From the NCBI GenBank assembly GCA_018261755.1, contig JAGTRJ010000017.1:34764-98763 (forward strand): a stretch of 64,000 bases of DNA, in the 5' to 3' direction. Source of the DNA: Burkholderiaceae bacterium (lineage in GTDB: Bacteria > Pseudomonadota > Gammaproteobacteria > Burkholderiales > Burkholderiaceae_D). The translations under genes and the position numbers were made by a program. Shown here piece after piece: positions 1 through 9,617 of this stretch. The notes beneath the pieces are model-generated. The model saw nothing but the letters and a program-made list of their open reading frames with translations. It had not been told where the DNA came from and did no database searches. The stretch's first letter is position 1. The number at the start of each line of letters is the position of its first letter.

Positions 1-477
1 GCGTACTTTTTTCAACAGCGCGGTGGTCGACTTGTCATGCTCGAAATCGATAGCAACCGCCTTGCCGCCTTGTGCCACGACAGCGCGGCCTTCGGGAATC
101 GCGGCCATGTCATAATCGCCGCCCTTGGCATAGATGTCCGGCGTTGCCTGTTGCACCACTTCCAGCGCGGTGTCTTCGTCGAACGGCACCACCAGGCTGA
201 CCGATTCGAGTGCTGCCAGCACGGCCATCCGGTCTTCGCACGCATTCACTGGCCGGTCGTCGCCCTTGCCCAGACGCTTGACCGATGCATCGGTATTCAC
301 CGCCACCACCAGCGATGCGCCGAGCGCGCGTGCCTGCGCCAGGTAGGTGACATGGCCGCGGTGCAGGATGTCGAACACGCCATTGGTCAGCACTACCGGC
401 TTGGGCAGCGCTGCAATGCGGACGGACAGGTCGGCGCGGGAACAGAGTTTGGTTTCGAAGGTCGGTGGCATCGGCAT
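1..477 (-). CDS. hldC: D-glycero-beta-D-manno-heptose 1-phosphate adenylyltransferase (partial, 3' end off the window)
   Basis: Adenylyltransferase that makes ADP-heptose from heptose 1-phosphate for the LPS inner core; cytoplasmic. The 159 visible codons carry the nucleotidyltransferase signature TNGVFDILHRGH at residues 31-42, with the HxGH motif at 39-42, and a KSTTALL segment near residue 150 that matches the ISSTxL-type site of the family. Family length is about 160, so only the last few residues are missing at the left edge. Start taken at 477; an in-frame Met also lies at 471. In E. coli this domain is fused to a kinase (HldE); here the kinase is a separate gene at 26442-27356, so this is the stand-alone HldC form (also called rfaE2). 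Confidence 0.9.
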   Translation of the reverse strand, partial: MPMPPTFETKLCSRADLSVRIAALPKPVVLTNGVFDILHRGHVTYLAQARALGASLVVAVNTDASVKRLGKGDDRPVNACEDRMAVLAALESVSLVVPFDEDTALEVVQQATPDIYAKGGDYDMAAIPEGRAVVAQGGKAVAIDFEHDKSTTALLKKVR

Positions 478-632
478 GATTTTTCTGACGTGTGCCGCGA
501 TTGTATCAAGTTGCTGCAGGCAGCCTCAACCGTTATTGAGCCCGTGGGCGTTGGTCTGCTTTGCAACTGGTAACATTTCTTTCCTGGCAGGAGGTCATCG
601 CGCAATTGGCCGAATGCGTTTAGACTTTCATC

Positions 633-1808
633 ATGACGAATACGTTTCCTGCATCGTTACCGGAAGAACGCCGGCGCTGGTGGCCGGTGTTGCTGCTTGT
701 GGTTGCGCTGCATCTGGCGGCAATCTACTGCGCGTTTGCGCCGGAGCGCAAGCTGGCCTCGCGTGCCGGCGGTTCCGGTGCCACGGTGACGGTCGAGCTT
801 CAGCTTGCGCCGGCACCGGCGGCTGCGCCTGAGCCAGTCGAGCAGGTTGTTGTCGCGCCGGTGGAAAAGCAGGTCGCAACGGCGAGCCTGCCGCAACCTG
901 TCGTCAGCCGCGAGCGGGACGCTGGTGGAGGGAGCGGCGGCGGTAGCGGTGATGGTCGTGGCGATGGCGGGGCGGGCGGCGATGCCTTGCCGCATGGCAC
1001 GCCCGGCATCGAAGTGCCGGGTACCAGTGTCGAGGATGCGATGCTGGTGAAACCGTCTGCTGGTTCAGGTGGTGGCAGCAAGGCGGCGAGGAATGGTGTG
1101 GCCGCGCCAGCCAGGCCGGACATGCTGCCGACCACGCCGCGCTATCAGGTGACCGCGCCGCCATCGGCCGAACTGCATTTCGATGGACACGCATTGAGCA
1201 AGGGGCAGGAAATTCATGGCAGCGGCCGGATTAACTGGCAATCGGACGGCAGCAATTTCAGCATTGATGGCGACTTCAGCGTGCTGTTTTTGAGCATATT
1301 GAATTTCCACAGCGAAGGCGTGATCGATCGCGATTATGGCATCGCGCCGGTCATTTATACCGAAAAGCGTTTGCGCCGTTCAGCGACGAACACGCATTTT
1401 CAGCGCGATCGCAACCTGGTCAGCTTTTCTTCATCGACGCAGTCATACCGGCGGCAGGGCGGTGAACAGGACCGCGCCAGCATCGTCTGGCAGCTTGCCG
1501 GCATCGGGCGGCGCGAGGGCGCGAAATTCAAGAGTGGCGCAGAATTCCAGCTGGTGGTTGCCGGCGTGCGCGATGCCGAGATCAGGCATGTGCGCGTAGT
1601 CGGGCTGGAAGAGGTCGAGTCGGGCATTGGCAAGATAAAGGCGTGGCATCTGGTGCATAACCGGCAGCCCGGCTCTTATGAGCAGACGCTGGATGTGTGG
1701 CTGGCGCCGGAGAAGGATTGGTATCCGGTCCGGTTGCGTTATAACGAAAAAAATGGCGACTACCTTGAACTGAGGCTGGCTGAAATCCGCCAGCCGGGAG
1801 TGCGCTGA
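633..1808 (+). CDS. DUF3108 protein with TonB-like N-terminus
   Basis: 391 residues. A short cytoplasmic start is followed by one membrane helix (about residues 16-33, WWPVLLLVVALHLAAIY), a Pro/Ala/Glu-rich stretch (55-95), a Gly/Ser/Asp-rich linker (about 97-125) and a C-terminal domain (about 170-390) like that of the second gene downstream. The shared blocks include SEGVIDxxG, TEKRxR, [13 protein letters not shown], DVWLAPExDWxPVR. That domain is DUF3108, a beta-rich envelope domain of unknown function. The N-terminal anchor plus proline-rich spacer resembles TonB, which would place the domain in the periplasm; this is inference. It is followed closely by the second DUF3108 gene and queC, probably as one operon. 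Confidence 0.75.
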   Translation: MTNTFPASLPEERRRWWPVLLLVVALHLAAIYCAFAPERKLASRAGGSGATVTVELQLAPAPAAAPEPVEQVVVAPVEKQVATASLPQPVVSRERDAGGGSGGGSGDGRGDGGAGGDALPHGTPGIEVPGTSVEDAMLVKPSAGSGGGSKAARNGVAAPARPDMLPTTPRYQVTAPPSAELHFDGHALSKGQEIHGSGRINWQSDGSNFSIDGDFSVLFLSILNFHSEGVIDRDYGIAPVIYTEKRLRRSATNTHFQRDRNLVSFSSSTQSYRRQGGEQDRASIVWQLAGIGRREGAKFKSGAEFQLVVAGVRDAEIRHVRVVGLEEVESGIGKIKAWHLVHNRQPGSYEQTLDVWLAPEKDWYPVRLRYNEKNGDYLELRLAEIRQPGVR

Positions 1809-1845
1809 TGTGCTGTTCTCCCATTTACGTTTTGGAGCATGTTTG

Positions 1846-2595
1846 ATGAGGCTATTATTGTGGTTGCGGCGCGCAGTCGCCGCGATGCTGCTGGTGCTGG
1901 CATTGCCGTTGCTGGCAAACGAGCACCCAGCCGTCAAGTACCGGTTCAGGCTGCCGCCATCGGCGGATTTGGTGTATGCGGTGCAGTTTTCACAGCATGG
2001 CTTGACTCTGAATGGCGAAGCCGTGCTGCGCTGGCGGGTTGCCGGCAATCGTTACCAGTTGAGCAGTGAAACACGTTCATCGCTGCTGGGCAAGGCGCTG
2101 GAATCAAAAAGCGAAGGCGTGATCGATCCGTTTGGCTTGGCGCCGCTGCAATTGACAGAGAAACGCATGCGCAAGCCGGCCTACGGCGCAACATTCGACC
2201 GTGAACATCGCATCGTCCGTCTGACCGATGCGCCGCAGACCTACCCGCTGATCGGTGGCGAGCAGGACCGCGCCAGCATCATGCTGCAACTGGTGAGCGT
2301 GGCACGCGGGGTGCCGCAGAAATTTGTCAGCGGTTCTGAGTGGAAATTCTTCGTTGTCGGGCGTAAGGATGCAGAAATCTGGACTTTCCGGGTGATCCGG
2401 CAGGAGAGGATCAATACGCCAATGGGAGCAATTCAGGCTGTGCGCATCACGCGCCTGCTGCCGGAAGGTTCGAGGGAACAGCAGCTTGATTTATGGCTGG
2501 CGCCATCGCTCGACTGGTTCCCGGTTCGGGTCAGTTTCCATGATGCCGATGGCACGCGAAGCGATCAGAAACTCCTGCGGCTTGAGAAAAAATGA
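1846..2595 (+). CDS. DUF3108 domain protein, exported
   Basis: 249 residues from the ATG at 1846, chosen because TTGGAG lies about 7 nt upstream and the product then begins with a clear signal peptide ([20 protein letters not shown], cleavage near LLANEH). An earlier in-frame start at 1810 would hide the signal. The mature part is one DUF3108 domain, similar to the C-terminal half of the preceding gene ([46 protein letters not shown]). Function unknown; periplasmic by inference. The stop overlaps the queC start (ATGA), so the two are translationally coupled, although no functional link to queuosine synthesis is known to me. Confidence 0.78.
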   Translation: MRLLLWLRRAVAAMLLVLALPLLANEHPAVKYRFRLPPSADLVYAVQFSQHGLTLNGEAVLRWRVAGNRYQLSSETRSSLLGKALESKSEGVIDPFGLAPLQLTEKRMRKPAYGATFDREHRIVRLTDAPQTYPLIGGEQDRASIMLQLVSVARGVPQKFVSGSEWKFFVVGRKDAEIWTFRVIRQERINTPMGAIQAVRITRLLPEGSREQQLDLWLAPSLDWFPVRVSFHDADGTRSDQKLLRLEKK

Positions 2596-3311
2596 CGGAC
2601 AAAATGGATAATACGGATGCACGCGGCGGTGCTCTGGTGCTTTTCAGCGGCGGGCAGGATTCGACCACTTGCCTCGCATGGGCGCTGTCGCGTTTCGAGC
2701 GCGTGGAGACCGTTGGCTTCGACTACGGTCAGCGCCATCTGGTTGAGCTGACGGTCAGGCCATCGGTGCTCGATGGTGTGCGTGCCGTGTCGCCCGAATG
2801 GAGCCGGCGGCTGGGTGAAGATCACCTGCTCAACCTGCCGGTGGTGGCCGAGATTTCCGATACCGCCCTGACCGGCGAGGTTGAGATTGCGATGCTGGCC
2901 AATGGTTTGCCGAACACATTCGTTCCCGGGCGAAATCTGCTGTTTTTGACCGTGGCTGCGATGCTGGCTTACCGGCGCGGCTTGACGGTATTGGTGGGGG
3001 GTATGTGTGAAACCGATTTTTCCGGTTATCCGGATTGTCGCAACGACACGATTCGCGCCATGCAGCAGGCGCTGAATCTGGGGATGGCCACGGACTTCCG
3101 CCTGGAAACACCGCTGATGTGGCTCGACAAGGCGCAGACTTGGCAACTGGCGCAGGAACTCGGCGGCAGGCAATTGATTGAACTGATCCGGCAGGAAACC
3201 CACACCTGCTACCTTGGTGAGCGGCATCTGCACGACTGGGGGCGCGGATGCGGACATTGCCCGGCATGCGAATTGCGGGCAAACGGTTACCGGCGGTTTG
3301 CCGGAACTTGA
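2592..3311 (+). CDS. queC: 7-cyano-7-deazaguanine (preQ0) synthase
   Basis: ATP-dependent conversion of 7-carboxy-7-deazaguanine to preQ0 in queuosine tRNA modification. The 239-residue product has the PP-loop SGGQDS at residues 19-24, the GFDYGQRH segment, and a C-terminal zinc site with Cys at about 206, 220, 223 and 226 (CYLG...CGHCPAC). Length is normal. The ATG at 2592 overlaps the preceding stop codon; a second in-frame ATG lies at 2604. No other que genes are in the window. No preQ1 aptamer is expected here because the start lies inside the upstream gene. Confidence 0.95.
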   Translation: MTDKMDNTDARGGALVLFSGGQDSTTCLAWALSRFERVETVGFDYGQRHLVELTVRPSVLDGVRAVSPEWSRRLGEDHLLNLPVVAEISDTALTGEVEIAMLANGLPNTFVPGRNLLFLTVAAMLAYRRGLTVLVGGMCETDFSGYPDCRNDTIRAMQQALNLGMATDFRLETPLMWLDKAQTWQLAQELGGRQLIELIRQETHTCYLGERHLHDWGRGCGHCPACELRANGYRRFAGT

Positions 3312-3363
3312 AAAGCGCCATTGCTGCAACAGTCGGATGCTGTTGTGGCTTGTTCTAGCAAAC

Positions 3364-3387
3364 AAAAAAGGCGCACTTTCGTGCGCC
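3364..3387 (-). terminator. Terminator of porin 1
   Basis: The minus strand reads GGCGCAC-GAAA-GTGCGCC followed by six T. It lies 30 nt after the stop of the porin gene at 3418-4377. The same stem and loop recur after the second porin (4651-4679). Confidence 0.85.
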
Positions 3388-3417
3388 ATTTCAGTTCATG
3401 TAACTGACGGGCCGTTA

Positions 3418-4377
3418 TCAGAACTTGTGGGTCATGCCAACCTGGAAGCCGTTGATGTTGTCGGCATTTTCATAATCGGTATGTCCGTAGTGCGCGTAAG
3501 CGGTGGTGCGCTTGCTCAGGCTGTGGTTATAGCCGATGGCGAATTTCTTGTTGTTCGGTTGACCGGCAACGGTTTGATCCTTGATTTGGCCGTAGGAAGC
3601 TAGAATCTTGCCGGCGCCGATTTTGTATTCGCCGCCGATCAACCAGATTTTCTGGCTCAGATCGGTGGTTGCCGATTTTACGTTGGTTTTTTCGTACAGG
3701 GCCGAAACCTTGGCCGGACCAAATGCGTACGCCGCAGCAACGTTCCAGTTGTTGGAGTCGAAGCTGTCTGCTTTCTTGTTGTAATCGGCAGCCAGGCTGA
3801 GCGGGCCGTTGTTGTATTTAGCGGTCAAGCCGTAACCAGCATTTTTGCCAACGCTCGAATAGGTGCTGGATGAGGTGTCAGCGCCCGGGTTTTCCAGCGT
3901 GTAGGTGGCCAACAGTTGGAAACCGTTCCAGTTCGGGCTGTCATAGCGTGCGCTGTTGGCAATGCGCGACTCGCGGATCTTGTTTTTGAACATGCTGCCG
4001 ACGCCATACTGATCGAACGGGTCGAACTGACGGATGGTTTCCGTGGTCAGGTTGTTCATGCGACCGAAGCGGACTTGGCCGAAGCTGCCAGCGAGACCGA
4101 GGTTGGATGCGCCTTCGAAGTCGATCGCGTTGGTTGCTGTGCCATCCTGCAGGTTGAAGCGTTTTTCCAATTGGAAGGTGGCTTTCAGGCCGCCACCGAG
4201 GTCTTCCGAACCCATGAAGCCCAAGCGCTCGTCCACCATGTTATCCATTCTCAGTTTCTTGTTGGTTTCTTTGACGTAACCGATATCAACCGTACCATAG
4301 ACCACGACATTCGATTGTGCGTGAGCGGCACCGGCAACTGCGCCGAGAACTGCGAGAGCGATAAGCGTTTTTTTCAT
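3418..4377 (-). CDS. Gram-negative outer-membrane porin (copy 1)
   Basis: 319-residue trimeric-type diffusion porin of the Burkholderiales Porin_4 group. It has a signal peptide MKKTLIALAVLGAVAGAAHA (cleaved before QSNV), alternating beta-strand sequence, the family segments FMGSEDLGGGLKATFQLEKRF, FDPFDQYGVGSMF and ARYDSPNWNGFQLLATYTLE, and the C-terminal phenylalanine (HKF) needed for outer-membrane assembly. It is a tandem paralogue of the next gene, has the same length and an identical first 12 residues. The intergenic distance and separate terminators suggest separate transcripts. Confidence 0.93.
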   Translation of the reverse strand: MKKTLIALAVLGAVAGAAHAQSNVVVYGTVDIGYVKETNKKLRMDNMVDERLGFMGSEDLGGGLKATFQLEKRFNLQDGTATNAIDFEGASNLGLAGSFGQVRFGRMNNLTTETIRQFDPFDQYGVGSMFKNKIRESRIANSARYDSPNWNGFQLLATYTLENPGADTSSSTYSSVGKNAGYGLTAKYNNGPLSLAADYNKKADSFDSNNWNVAAAYAFGPAKVSALYEKTNVKSATTDLSQKIWLIGGEYKIGAGKILASYGQIKDQTVAGQPNNKKFAIGYNHSLSKRTTAYAHYGHTDYENADNINGFQVGMTHKF

Positions 4378-4705
4378 TCTGTGTTCCTCTGAAAGTTATT
4401 CGTATTTGACGGGCCAACGCAAAGGTTTGCTGGCGAAACTTGGCGGTAGTTGCGGCAGTTGGCCGCAAGCTGGCCACCCAGATATTTCTGCAAGAGAAAA
4501 ACCTGATGCCAATGAGAATACGGAGCCAAAGTGACAGTTTGATTACAAGCCTGTCAGAGGAAGTGGAGTGTGTGTTTGTTGCAACACATGATGCGGCAAC
4601 GCGAGCCGATGGTTTTTTGCGAGTGTGCGCCGCTGGTTCGGCGCGGCAACAAAAAAGGCGCACTTTCGTGCGCCTTTTTCTGTTCAGTTAACTGACAAGC
4701 AGTTA
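4378..4705. other. Intergenic region between the tandem porins
   Basis: This 328-bp stretch has no credible gene. It holds the terminator of porin 2 (4651-4679) and must hold the promoter of porin 1 (minus strand). I see no -35/-10 pair strong enough to call. Confidence 0.6.
4651..4679. terminator. Terminator of porin 2
   Basis: Stem GGCGCAC/GTGCGCC with loop TTTC, flanked by six A on the left and five T on the right, so it can act on both strands. It lies 27 nt after the stop of the porin at 4706-5665 and is the same hairpin as at 3364-3387. Confidence 0.88.
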
Positions 4706-5665
4706 TTAGAACTTGTGGGTCAGACCAACTTGGAAGCCGTTGACGTTGTCAGCTGCTTCGTAGGAGGTGTGAGCATAGTGAGCGTATGCAGTGGTGCGCT
4801 TGCTCAGGTTGTGGTTGTAGCCGATTGCATATTTCTTGTCTTTGCCATCAACACCGGTGTCTTGGTACTTGTACTGGCCATAAGATGCAACGATTGCGCC
4901 TGCGCCGATTTTGTAGTCAACGCCAACCAGCCAGATTTTCTCTTTAGCATCATTGGAAACATACTTCAGCTTAGCTTGTTCGTACAGAGCGGAAACCTTA
5001 GCCGGGCCAAATTTGTAAGCAGCTGCAACGTTCCAGTTGTTGGAATCGTTGGAATCAGCCAGCTTGTCGTAGTTGGCAGCCAGAGCCAGCGGGCCGTTGT
5101 TGTACTTTGCGGTCAGCGCATAGCCAGCGTTCGAGCCAGCCGGAACTGCGTTGTTAGCAACGCCAGGCTGTTCCAGCGTGTAGCTTGCGCCGAGTTGGAA
5201 ACCGCTCCATACCGGGCTGTCATAGCGTGCGGTATTGCTGATACGTGCGGAACGCAGGCTGTTTTCGAACATGCCGCCAACGCCATACTGATCGAACGGA
5301 TCGAATTTACGGATGGTTTCAACCGACAGGTTGTTTACACGGCCGAAACGAACTTGACCCCAGCTTGCGCCAGCCAGACCAAGGTTCGATGCGCCGTCAA
5401 ATTCTTTACCAGCACCGCCACGGGTGTCGCCGTCAAACAGGTCGAAGCGCTTTTCCAGTTGGAACGTTGCTTTCAGGCCGCCGCCGAGGTCTTCCGAACC
5501 CATGAAGCCGATACGGTTGTTAACCATTTCGTCCATCTTCAGCTTGGAGCCGGTTTCTTTAACCAGGCCGATGTCAGCAACACCGTAGATAACAACGTTG
5601 GTTTGCGCGTGAGCTACACCAGCAGCAGCGCCGAGTACGGCGAGAGCGATGAGAGTTTTTTTCAT
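4706..5665 (-). CDS. Gram-negative outer-membrane porin (copy 2)
   Basis: 319 residues from the ATG at 5665, preceded by AAGGATTACAA; a longer frame to 5722 has no signal peptide at its start and is rejected. Signal peptide MKKTLIALAVLGAAAGVAHA, mature start QTNVVIYGVADIG. Same strand pattern and conserved segments as copy 1 (FMGSEDLGGGLKATFQLEKRF, FDPFDQYGVGGMFENSLR) and a C-terminal HKF. Sequence differences concentrate in loop-like segments, as expected for duplicated porins with altered surface loops. Substrate range cannot be read from sequence. Confidence 0.93.
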   Translation of the reverse strand: MKKTLIALAVLGAAAGVAHAQTNVVIYGVADIGLVKETGSKLKMDEMVNNRIGFMGSEDLGGGLKATFQLEKRFDLFDGDTRGGAGKEFDGASNLGLAGASWGQVRFGRVNNLSVETIRKFDPFDQYGVGGMFENSLRSARISNTARYDSPVWSGFQLGASYTLEQPGVANNAVPAGSNAGYALTAKYNNGPLALAANYDKLADSNDSNNWNVAAAYKFGPAKVSALYEQAKLKYVSNDAKEKIWLVGVDYKIGAGAIVASYGQYKYQDTGVDGKDKKYAIGYNHNLSKRTTAYAHYAHTSYEAADNVNGFQVGLTHKF

Positions 5666-5944
5666 TTGTAATCCTTTTCGAAAAGGTGAATCAGTTAAAA
5701 ATCCGTGTAACGCGGTTGTCATAAATTGCTTTACCTTTCAGGTTGATATGTTGCCGAAAAAGGGGGGTGGGTAGATGTATTTTGTGTTGTGCAAACGATA
5801 CATTTATGGTTCCATTGCTGCTGGTAGTCAAGTTGAGTCGATGATATTTTGACTTTTTTTGGTGTTTTTTCTGTGTTCTAATTTCTGTTGCATTGGCCGC
5901 CTGAGCGCTGGTGTTAACGGGTGAATTTGGGGCTGGAATCATTC

Positions 5945-7486
5945 ATGGCAAGTCGCGAAGAATTAACGATGATCAGAGGCGCGCGCGCCGGGCAGGTTGA
6001 GGCGCAACTTGCCTTGGGCAAGCGTTACCTTTTTGGTGGTGATGGTTTGCCGCAAAGCATGGCGACCGCATTGCACTGGCTGGATCGTGCCGCGCGCCAG
6101 GATTGCGCGGAAGCGTGGATGCTCATCGGCAACCATGTTTCGTATGAGATAGCGGCGCAAAGCGAGAACCGTGCGCTGTTTGCGCGCTGGTACGAGCGCG
6201 CTTTCGATGCCGGCGTGATGCAGGCAGGCGTTGTGTTCGCGCGATTGGTGCTGGCGCAAGATGGGATTGGGGTAGACGAGGAAGTGCGGCGCAAGGCGGT
6301 CATGGCGCTGGAAATGGCGGCCAAAGCCGGACTGTCGGATGCGCAGTGGCTGCTGGCCGAGATTGTGTCGGATGCGCCGTCTGTGGATTTGCCGGTCGAT
6401 GGCAATGCGCAGGCATGGGCCGAGCGTGCGGCTAGCAGTGGTGTGGCGCCGGCGCAGCAGGCGCTGGCCGATCATGCGTGGGATGCTGGCGACAGGGATG
6501 TTTTCCTGCATTGGGCATTGCCGCTGGCGCGTGAAATTGCCCGTCAGCATATACGTACCGCGGCTTCAGAGCCGTCACGGACGGGCATGCCGGGCTTGCG
6601 GCTTGAGGATGCGCGACTGCTGTCGCGTTGCGCGCAGGTGCTGGCATTGCGCGACGAGCGCGATCCGGATGAAGTGCAATTGTTCTGGGAACTGGCTGCG
6701 CAGGCTGGAGATGAGATCGCGCCGTTTTCGCTTGGCTTGTGGCTGGCGAGAATGGACGAGAGCGGTGCCCGCATCAAGGCAAGGGCCGGCGCTGCGAATT
6801 TCAAAAAGTCGGTGCGCTGGCTGACGCTCGCCGGAGATCAAGGCAAGGCGGGCGCATGGTATGCGTTGTCGCGCATCTACATGAAACCGGAATTTTCGCA
6901 GCGCAGTCTAGCCGATGCGCAGCGTTACCTTGAGCGCGCGGCAGAAATGGGGCACGCGGCGGCGCAACTGGAATGTGGCGTCAATGCCTGGCGTTCGCGG
7001 CGCGACAACGAGGGTAATGACGTGCGCGCGGCATTCTGGCTGCAAAAGGCGGCGGCGCAAGGCATCAGCGATGCGGCGACGCTGCTGGAAAAAGTGGCGC
7101 CGCGGGCGAAGCCTGCGCCGTGGGCGCAGGCCGCACAGACGCAACTGACGCGCGAAATGATGAATGGCCATCATTTTCTGGCGGCTCGAATTGAATTGGC
7201 TGCCTGTTTCGGCCTGACGCGTGCGGAGGCATTGCTGATTGACCCGTGTGCGGCCGATCAGGGGCATTGCCTGGTGGTCGATATCCGCGAGAATTATGGC
7301 CGTAGCAAGCGGCGGCTGGTATTGCTGCAAACCGGCCAGGAGCGGCAGGTGCTCAGCCGGATCGTGCGCATTTTCGAGAACGTCGATTGCAGCGTGAATG
7401 GTCCGGAAGGAAATTACCGGCAGCGGCTGTATCGCTTAAAGACGCTGTTGCCGGAAGCAGGGGGCGATGCGGCTGGTGGCGATTGA
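5945..7486 (+). CDS. Sel1-like repeat protein
   Basis: 513 residues from the ATG at 5945; a GTG at 5921 in the same frame would add 8 residues. The N-terminal two thirds are helical Sel1-type repeats, for example QLALGKRYLFGGDGLPQSMATALHWLDRAA, SDAQWLLAEI and ARAYLERAAEMGHAAAQLE-like units with the A-x-W-L-x-x-A-A pattern. The last 130 residues (after about 380) look different and are not recognised. No clear signal peptide, so probably cytoplasmic. Such repeats serve as protein-binding scaffolds; the partner is unknown. It stands alone, divergent from the porin and convergent with dapF. Confidence 0.75.
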   Translation: MASREELTMIRGARAGQVEAQLALGKRYLFGGDGLPQSMATALHWLDRAARQDCAEAWMLIGNHVSYEIAAQSENRALFARWYERAFDAGVMQAGVVFARLVLAQDGIGVDEEVRRKAVMALEMAAKAGLSDAQWLLAEIVSDAPSVDLPVDGNAQAWAERAASSGVAPAQQALADHAWDAGDRDVFLHWALPLAREIARQHIRTAASEPSRTGMPGLRLEDARLLSRCAQVLALRDERDPDEVQLFWELAAQAGDEIAPFSLGLWLARMDESGARIKARAGAANFKKSVRWLTLAGDQGKAGAWYALSRIYMKPEFSQRSLADAQRYLERAAEMGHAAAQLECGVNAWRSRRDNEGNDVRAAFWLQKAAAQGISDAATLLEKVAPRAKPAPWAQAAQTQLTREMMNGHHFLAARIELAACFGLTRAEALLIDPCAADQGHCLVVDIRENYGRSKRRLVLLQTGQERQVLSRIVRIFENVDCSVNGPEGNYRQRLYRLKTLLPEAGGDAAGGD

Positions 7487-7528
7487 TGCTTCGCCGCTGT
7501 GTCAGACCAATCCGAGTTTTAGCAAAAT

Positions 7529-7609
7529 GGCGGGGTATGGGCGAAAAATTTCGCTGGGCCACAACTTTGCTGGTGCTTTGAAAATACTCCTGCCAGTATA
7601 TTTTGAGCC
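7529..7609 (+). repeat. Intergenic repeat family, copy 1
   Basis: Shows the family order: CGGGGTATGG box at 7531, GGGCCAC from 7556, TTGCTGG around 7567, then AATACT-CCTGCC-AGTATATTTT (7583-7604). It lies between the convergent Sel1-repeat gene and dapF. Confidence 0.8.
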
Positions 7610-7668
7610 GAAAATGCCGTTGACGGCCCTGGTTTGACGCGGCAGAGCTTGCCCGCGTGTTCTGGCCA

Positions 7669-8541
7669 TCAGGCCGGTAGTTCTAGCTCGCCATCGAACA
7701 CGCTGACTGCCGGACCGGACATCATCACCGGCTGGCCTTCGCCATTCCAGCGGATATTCAGCACGCCGCCACGTGCCTCGACCCGTACTGGCGATTCAAG
7801 CAGTCCGCGCCGAATGCCGGCAACCACTGCCGCACAGGCGCCAGTGCCGCAGGCAAGCGTTTCGCCAGCGCCGCGCTCATAGACGCGCAGGCGGATGGAA
7901 TGGCGGTCAACAATCTGCATGAAGCCCGCGTTCACGCGCGCCGGAAAGCGCCGGTGCTGTTCGATCAGCGGGCCGTCGATGGCGACCGGCGCGGCGTCGA
8001 TATCCGGCACGACCTGCACCGCATGCGGGTTGCCCATCGAAACGACCGAAATCTGGGTGGTCTTGCCTTCGCGCCCCGCTGGTTCGAGGTACAGCGGCCA
8101 CAGCGTGTCCTGTCCTTCCGCCTTGCCGCGCAGGCCACTGGTGTCGAATGGCACTTTCGACGGTTCCAGCACCGGCGCGCCCATGTCGACCGTGACATTG
8201 CCGTCGTCTTCCAGTTGCAGTTCGATGATGCCCGCTTTCGTTTCAACCCGGATGCAGCGCTTGCCGGTCAAGCCTTTTTCGGCGACGAATTTGACGAATG
8301 CGCGCGCGCCGTTGCCGCATTGTTCGACTTCGCTGCCATCGGCGTTGAAGATGCGGTAGCGGAACTCGGTGCCGGCAGTCGCCGGTTTTTCAACCACCAG
8401 AATCTGATCGGCGCCAACGCCGAAGCGACGGTCGGCCAGAAAGCGCGACTGTTCCGGCGTCAGTTCTATCGATTGGCTGATGGCGTCAATAACGACGAAA
8501 TCGTTGCCGGCGCCATGCATTTTTGTGAATTTCAGCTTCAT
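7669..8541 (-). CDS. dapF: Diaminopimelate epimerase
   Basis: Interconverts LL- and meso-diaminopimelate for lysine and peptidoglycan. The 290-residue protein has both catalytic cysteines in their motifs: EQCGNGARA (C75) and LACGTGACA (C231), plus the N-terminal [11 protein letters not shown]. Normal length. It lies 34 nt downstream of lpxL on the same strand, a pairing common in Burkholderiales, so they are probably cotranscribed. Confidence 0.96.
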   Translation of the reverse strand: MKLKFTKMHGAGNDFVVIDAISQSIELTPEQSRFLADRRFGVGADQILVVEKPATAGTEFRYRIFNADGSEVEQCGNGARAFVKFVAEKGLTGKRCIRVETKAGIIELQLEDDGNVTVDMGAPVLEPSKVPFDTSGLRGKAEGQDTLWPLYLEPAGREGKTTQISVVSMGNPHAVQVVPDIDAAPVAIDGPLIEQHRRFPARVNAGFMQIVDRHSIRLRVYERGAGETLACGTGACAAVVAGIRRGLLESPVRVEARGGVLNIRWNGEGQPVMMSGPAVSVFDGELELPA

Positions 8542-8575
8542 GTGCGGCGAAGAAAATGGCTGGAAAAATCAGGCA

Positions 8576-9442
8576 TTAATTATATACATCCGGCAAGCCT
8601 GGCGGGCGGGTCTTGAACCGGCGGTGCGTCCACAGGTATTCCGCCGGCGTTTCCCGGATGCGTTGCTCGATGAAAGCGTTCATCTTGCGCGTGGCGGCGA
8701 GCATGTCGTCACCCGGAAAATCTTCCCACGCGGGATAGAAGGTTACTTTCCAGCCGCGGTAGTCGGGCAGGAAGGTGGCAACGACAGGAATGACCTTGGC
8801 GCGGGCGGCGGCCGCGATTCTCGGCAGCGCGGTCAGCGTTGCGGCCGGCACGCCAAAGAATGGCACGAATTCGGCATCCTTCAGTCCGAAATCCATGTCC
8901 GGCAGCATGAAATACGGCAAACCTTCGCGCAGCGCGCGCAGGATGGGCTTGATGCCATCCTGACGGGTGAACAGTTTGACCGGCTTGAAGCGTGCGCGTC
9001 CGCGGCGCAAGGTTTCATCGAAGCGCGCGTTTTTCTGCCGCACGTACATCGACGAAGCCGATGCCTGCATCGCAACCGCCGCGCCGGCGACGTCGAGGCA
9101 AACGAAGTGCGGACACAGCATGACCACCGGCCCGGCGGCGAATTCGTCCAGCGGCAGGCGCGGTTCGATCACAATCAGTTTTTTCAGCCGTTTTTCCGGC
9201 GCCCACCACAGCACGCCGCGCTCCAGCACGCTGCGGGCATAGGCCTGGAAATGTGCGCGTGCAAGCTGGCTGATTTCCCTTTCCGATTTGTCCCGGAAGC
9301 ACAATTGCAGGTTGACCCGCGTGATGTGCCGCCGCCGTTTCATAGCAAAAAACAACAGCGAGCCCAATCCCTCGCCAAGCCGGCCAAGCAGCGGCAGCGG
9401 CAGCCAGTGCAGCAGCCACATCAGGGCAAGCAGCAATCTCAT
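8576..9442 (-). CDS. lpxL: Lipid A biosynthesis lauroyl/late acyltransferase (LpxL/HtrB family)
   Basis: 288-residue inner-membrane acyltransferase that adds a secondary acyl chain to Kdo-lipid A. It has an N-terminal membrane segment (MRLLLALMWLLHWLPLPLLG), the HX4D catalytic motif PHFVCLD (H112, D117), and the later family segments YFMLPDMDFG and FFGVPAATLTALPR. The C-terminal EYLWTHRRFKTRPPG is typical. It is the first gene of the minus-strand unit with dapF and is divergent from metK. Whether it acts as LpxL or LpxM cannot be settled by sequence alone. Confidence 0.9.
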   Translation of the reverse strand: MRLLLALMWLLHWLPLPLLGRLGEGLGSLLFFAMKRRRHITRVNLQLCFRDKSEREISQLARAHFQAYARSVLERGVLWWAPEKRLKKLIVIEPRLPLDEFAAGPVVMLCPHFVCLDVAGAAVAMQASASSMYVRQKNARFDETLRRGRARFKPVKLFTRQDGIKPILRALREGLPYFMLPDMDFGLKDAEFVPFFGVPAATLTALPRIAAAARAKVIPVVATFLPDYRGWKVTFYPAWEDFPGDDMLAATRKMNAFIEQRIRETPAEYLWTHRRFKTRPPGLPDVYN

Positions 9443-9617
9443 GCGACGGACGCAATCAGCGTGGACAGGGGGGCGTGCTGTGGTATGCGGGGCGGAAATG
9501 CAGGCATGATGGCTGAGGCGGAAGTTTATGCGCCAAAATTCGGCAAGAGGCGTAAAATACCATAACTAGCAGTGTCCGCCGTGTTAAACGACAACTTGCG
9601 GGGCGGAATATAAATGC

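Noticed and set aside
37..573. Plus-strand frame of 178 codons at the left edge
   Set aside because: It lies antisense to hldC, whose catalytic motif is clear on the minus strand.
2560..2592. preQ1 riboswitch before queC
   Set aside because: queC starts inside the end of the DUF3108 gene; there is no untranslated leader there to hold an aptamer.
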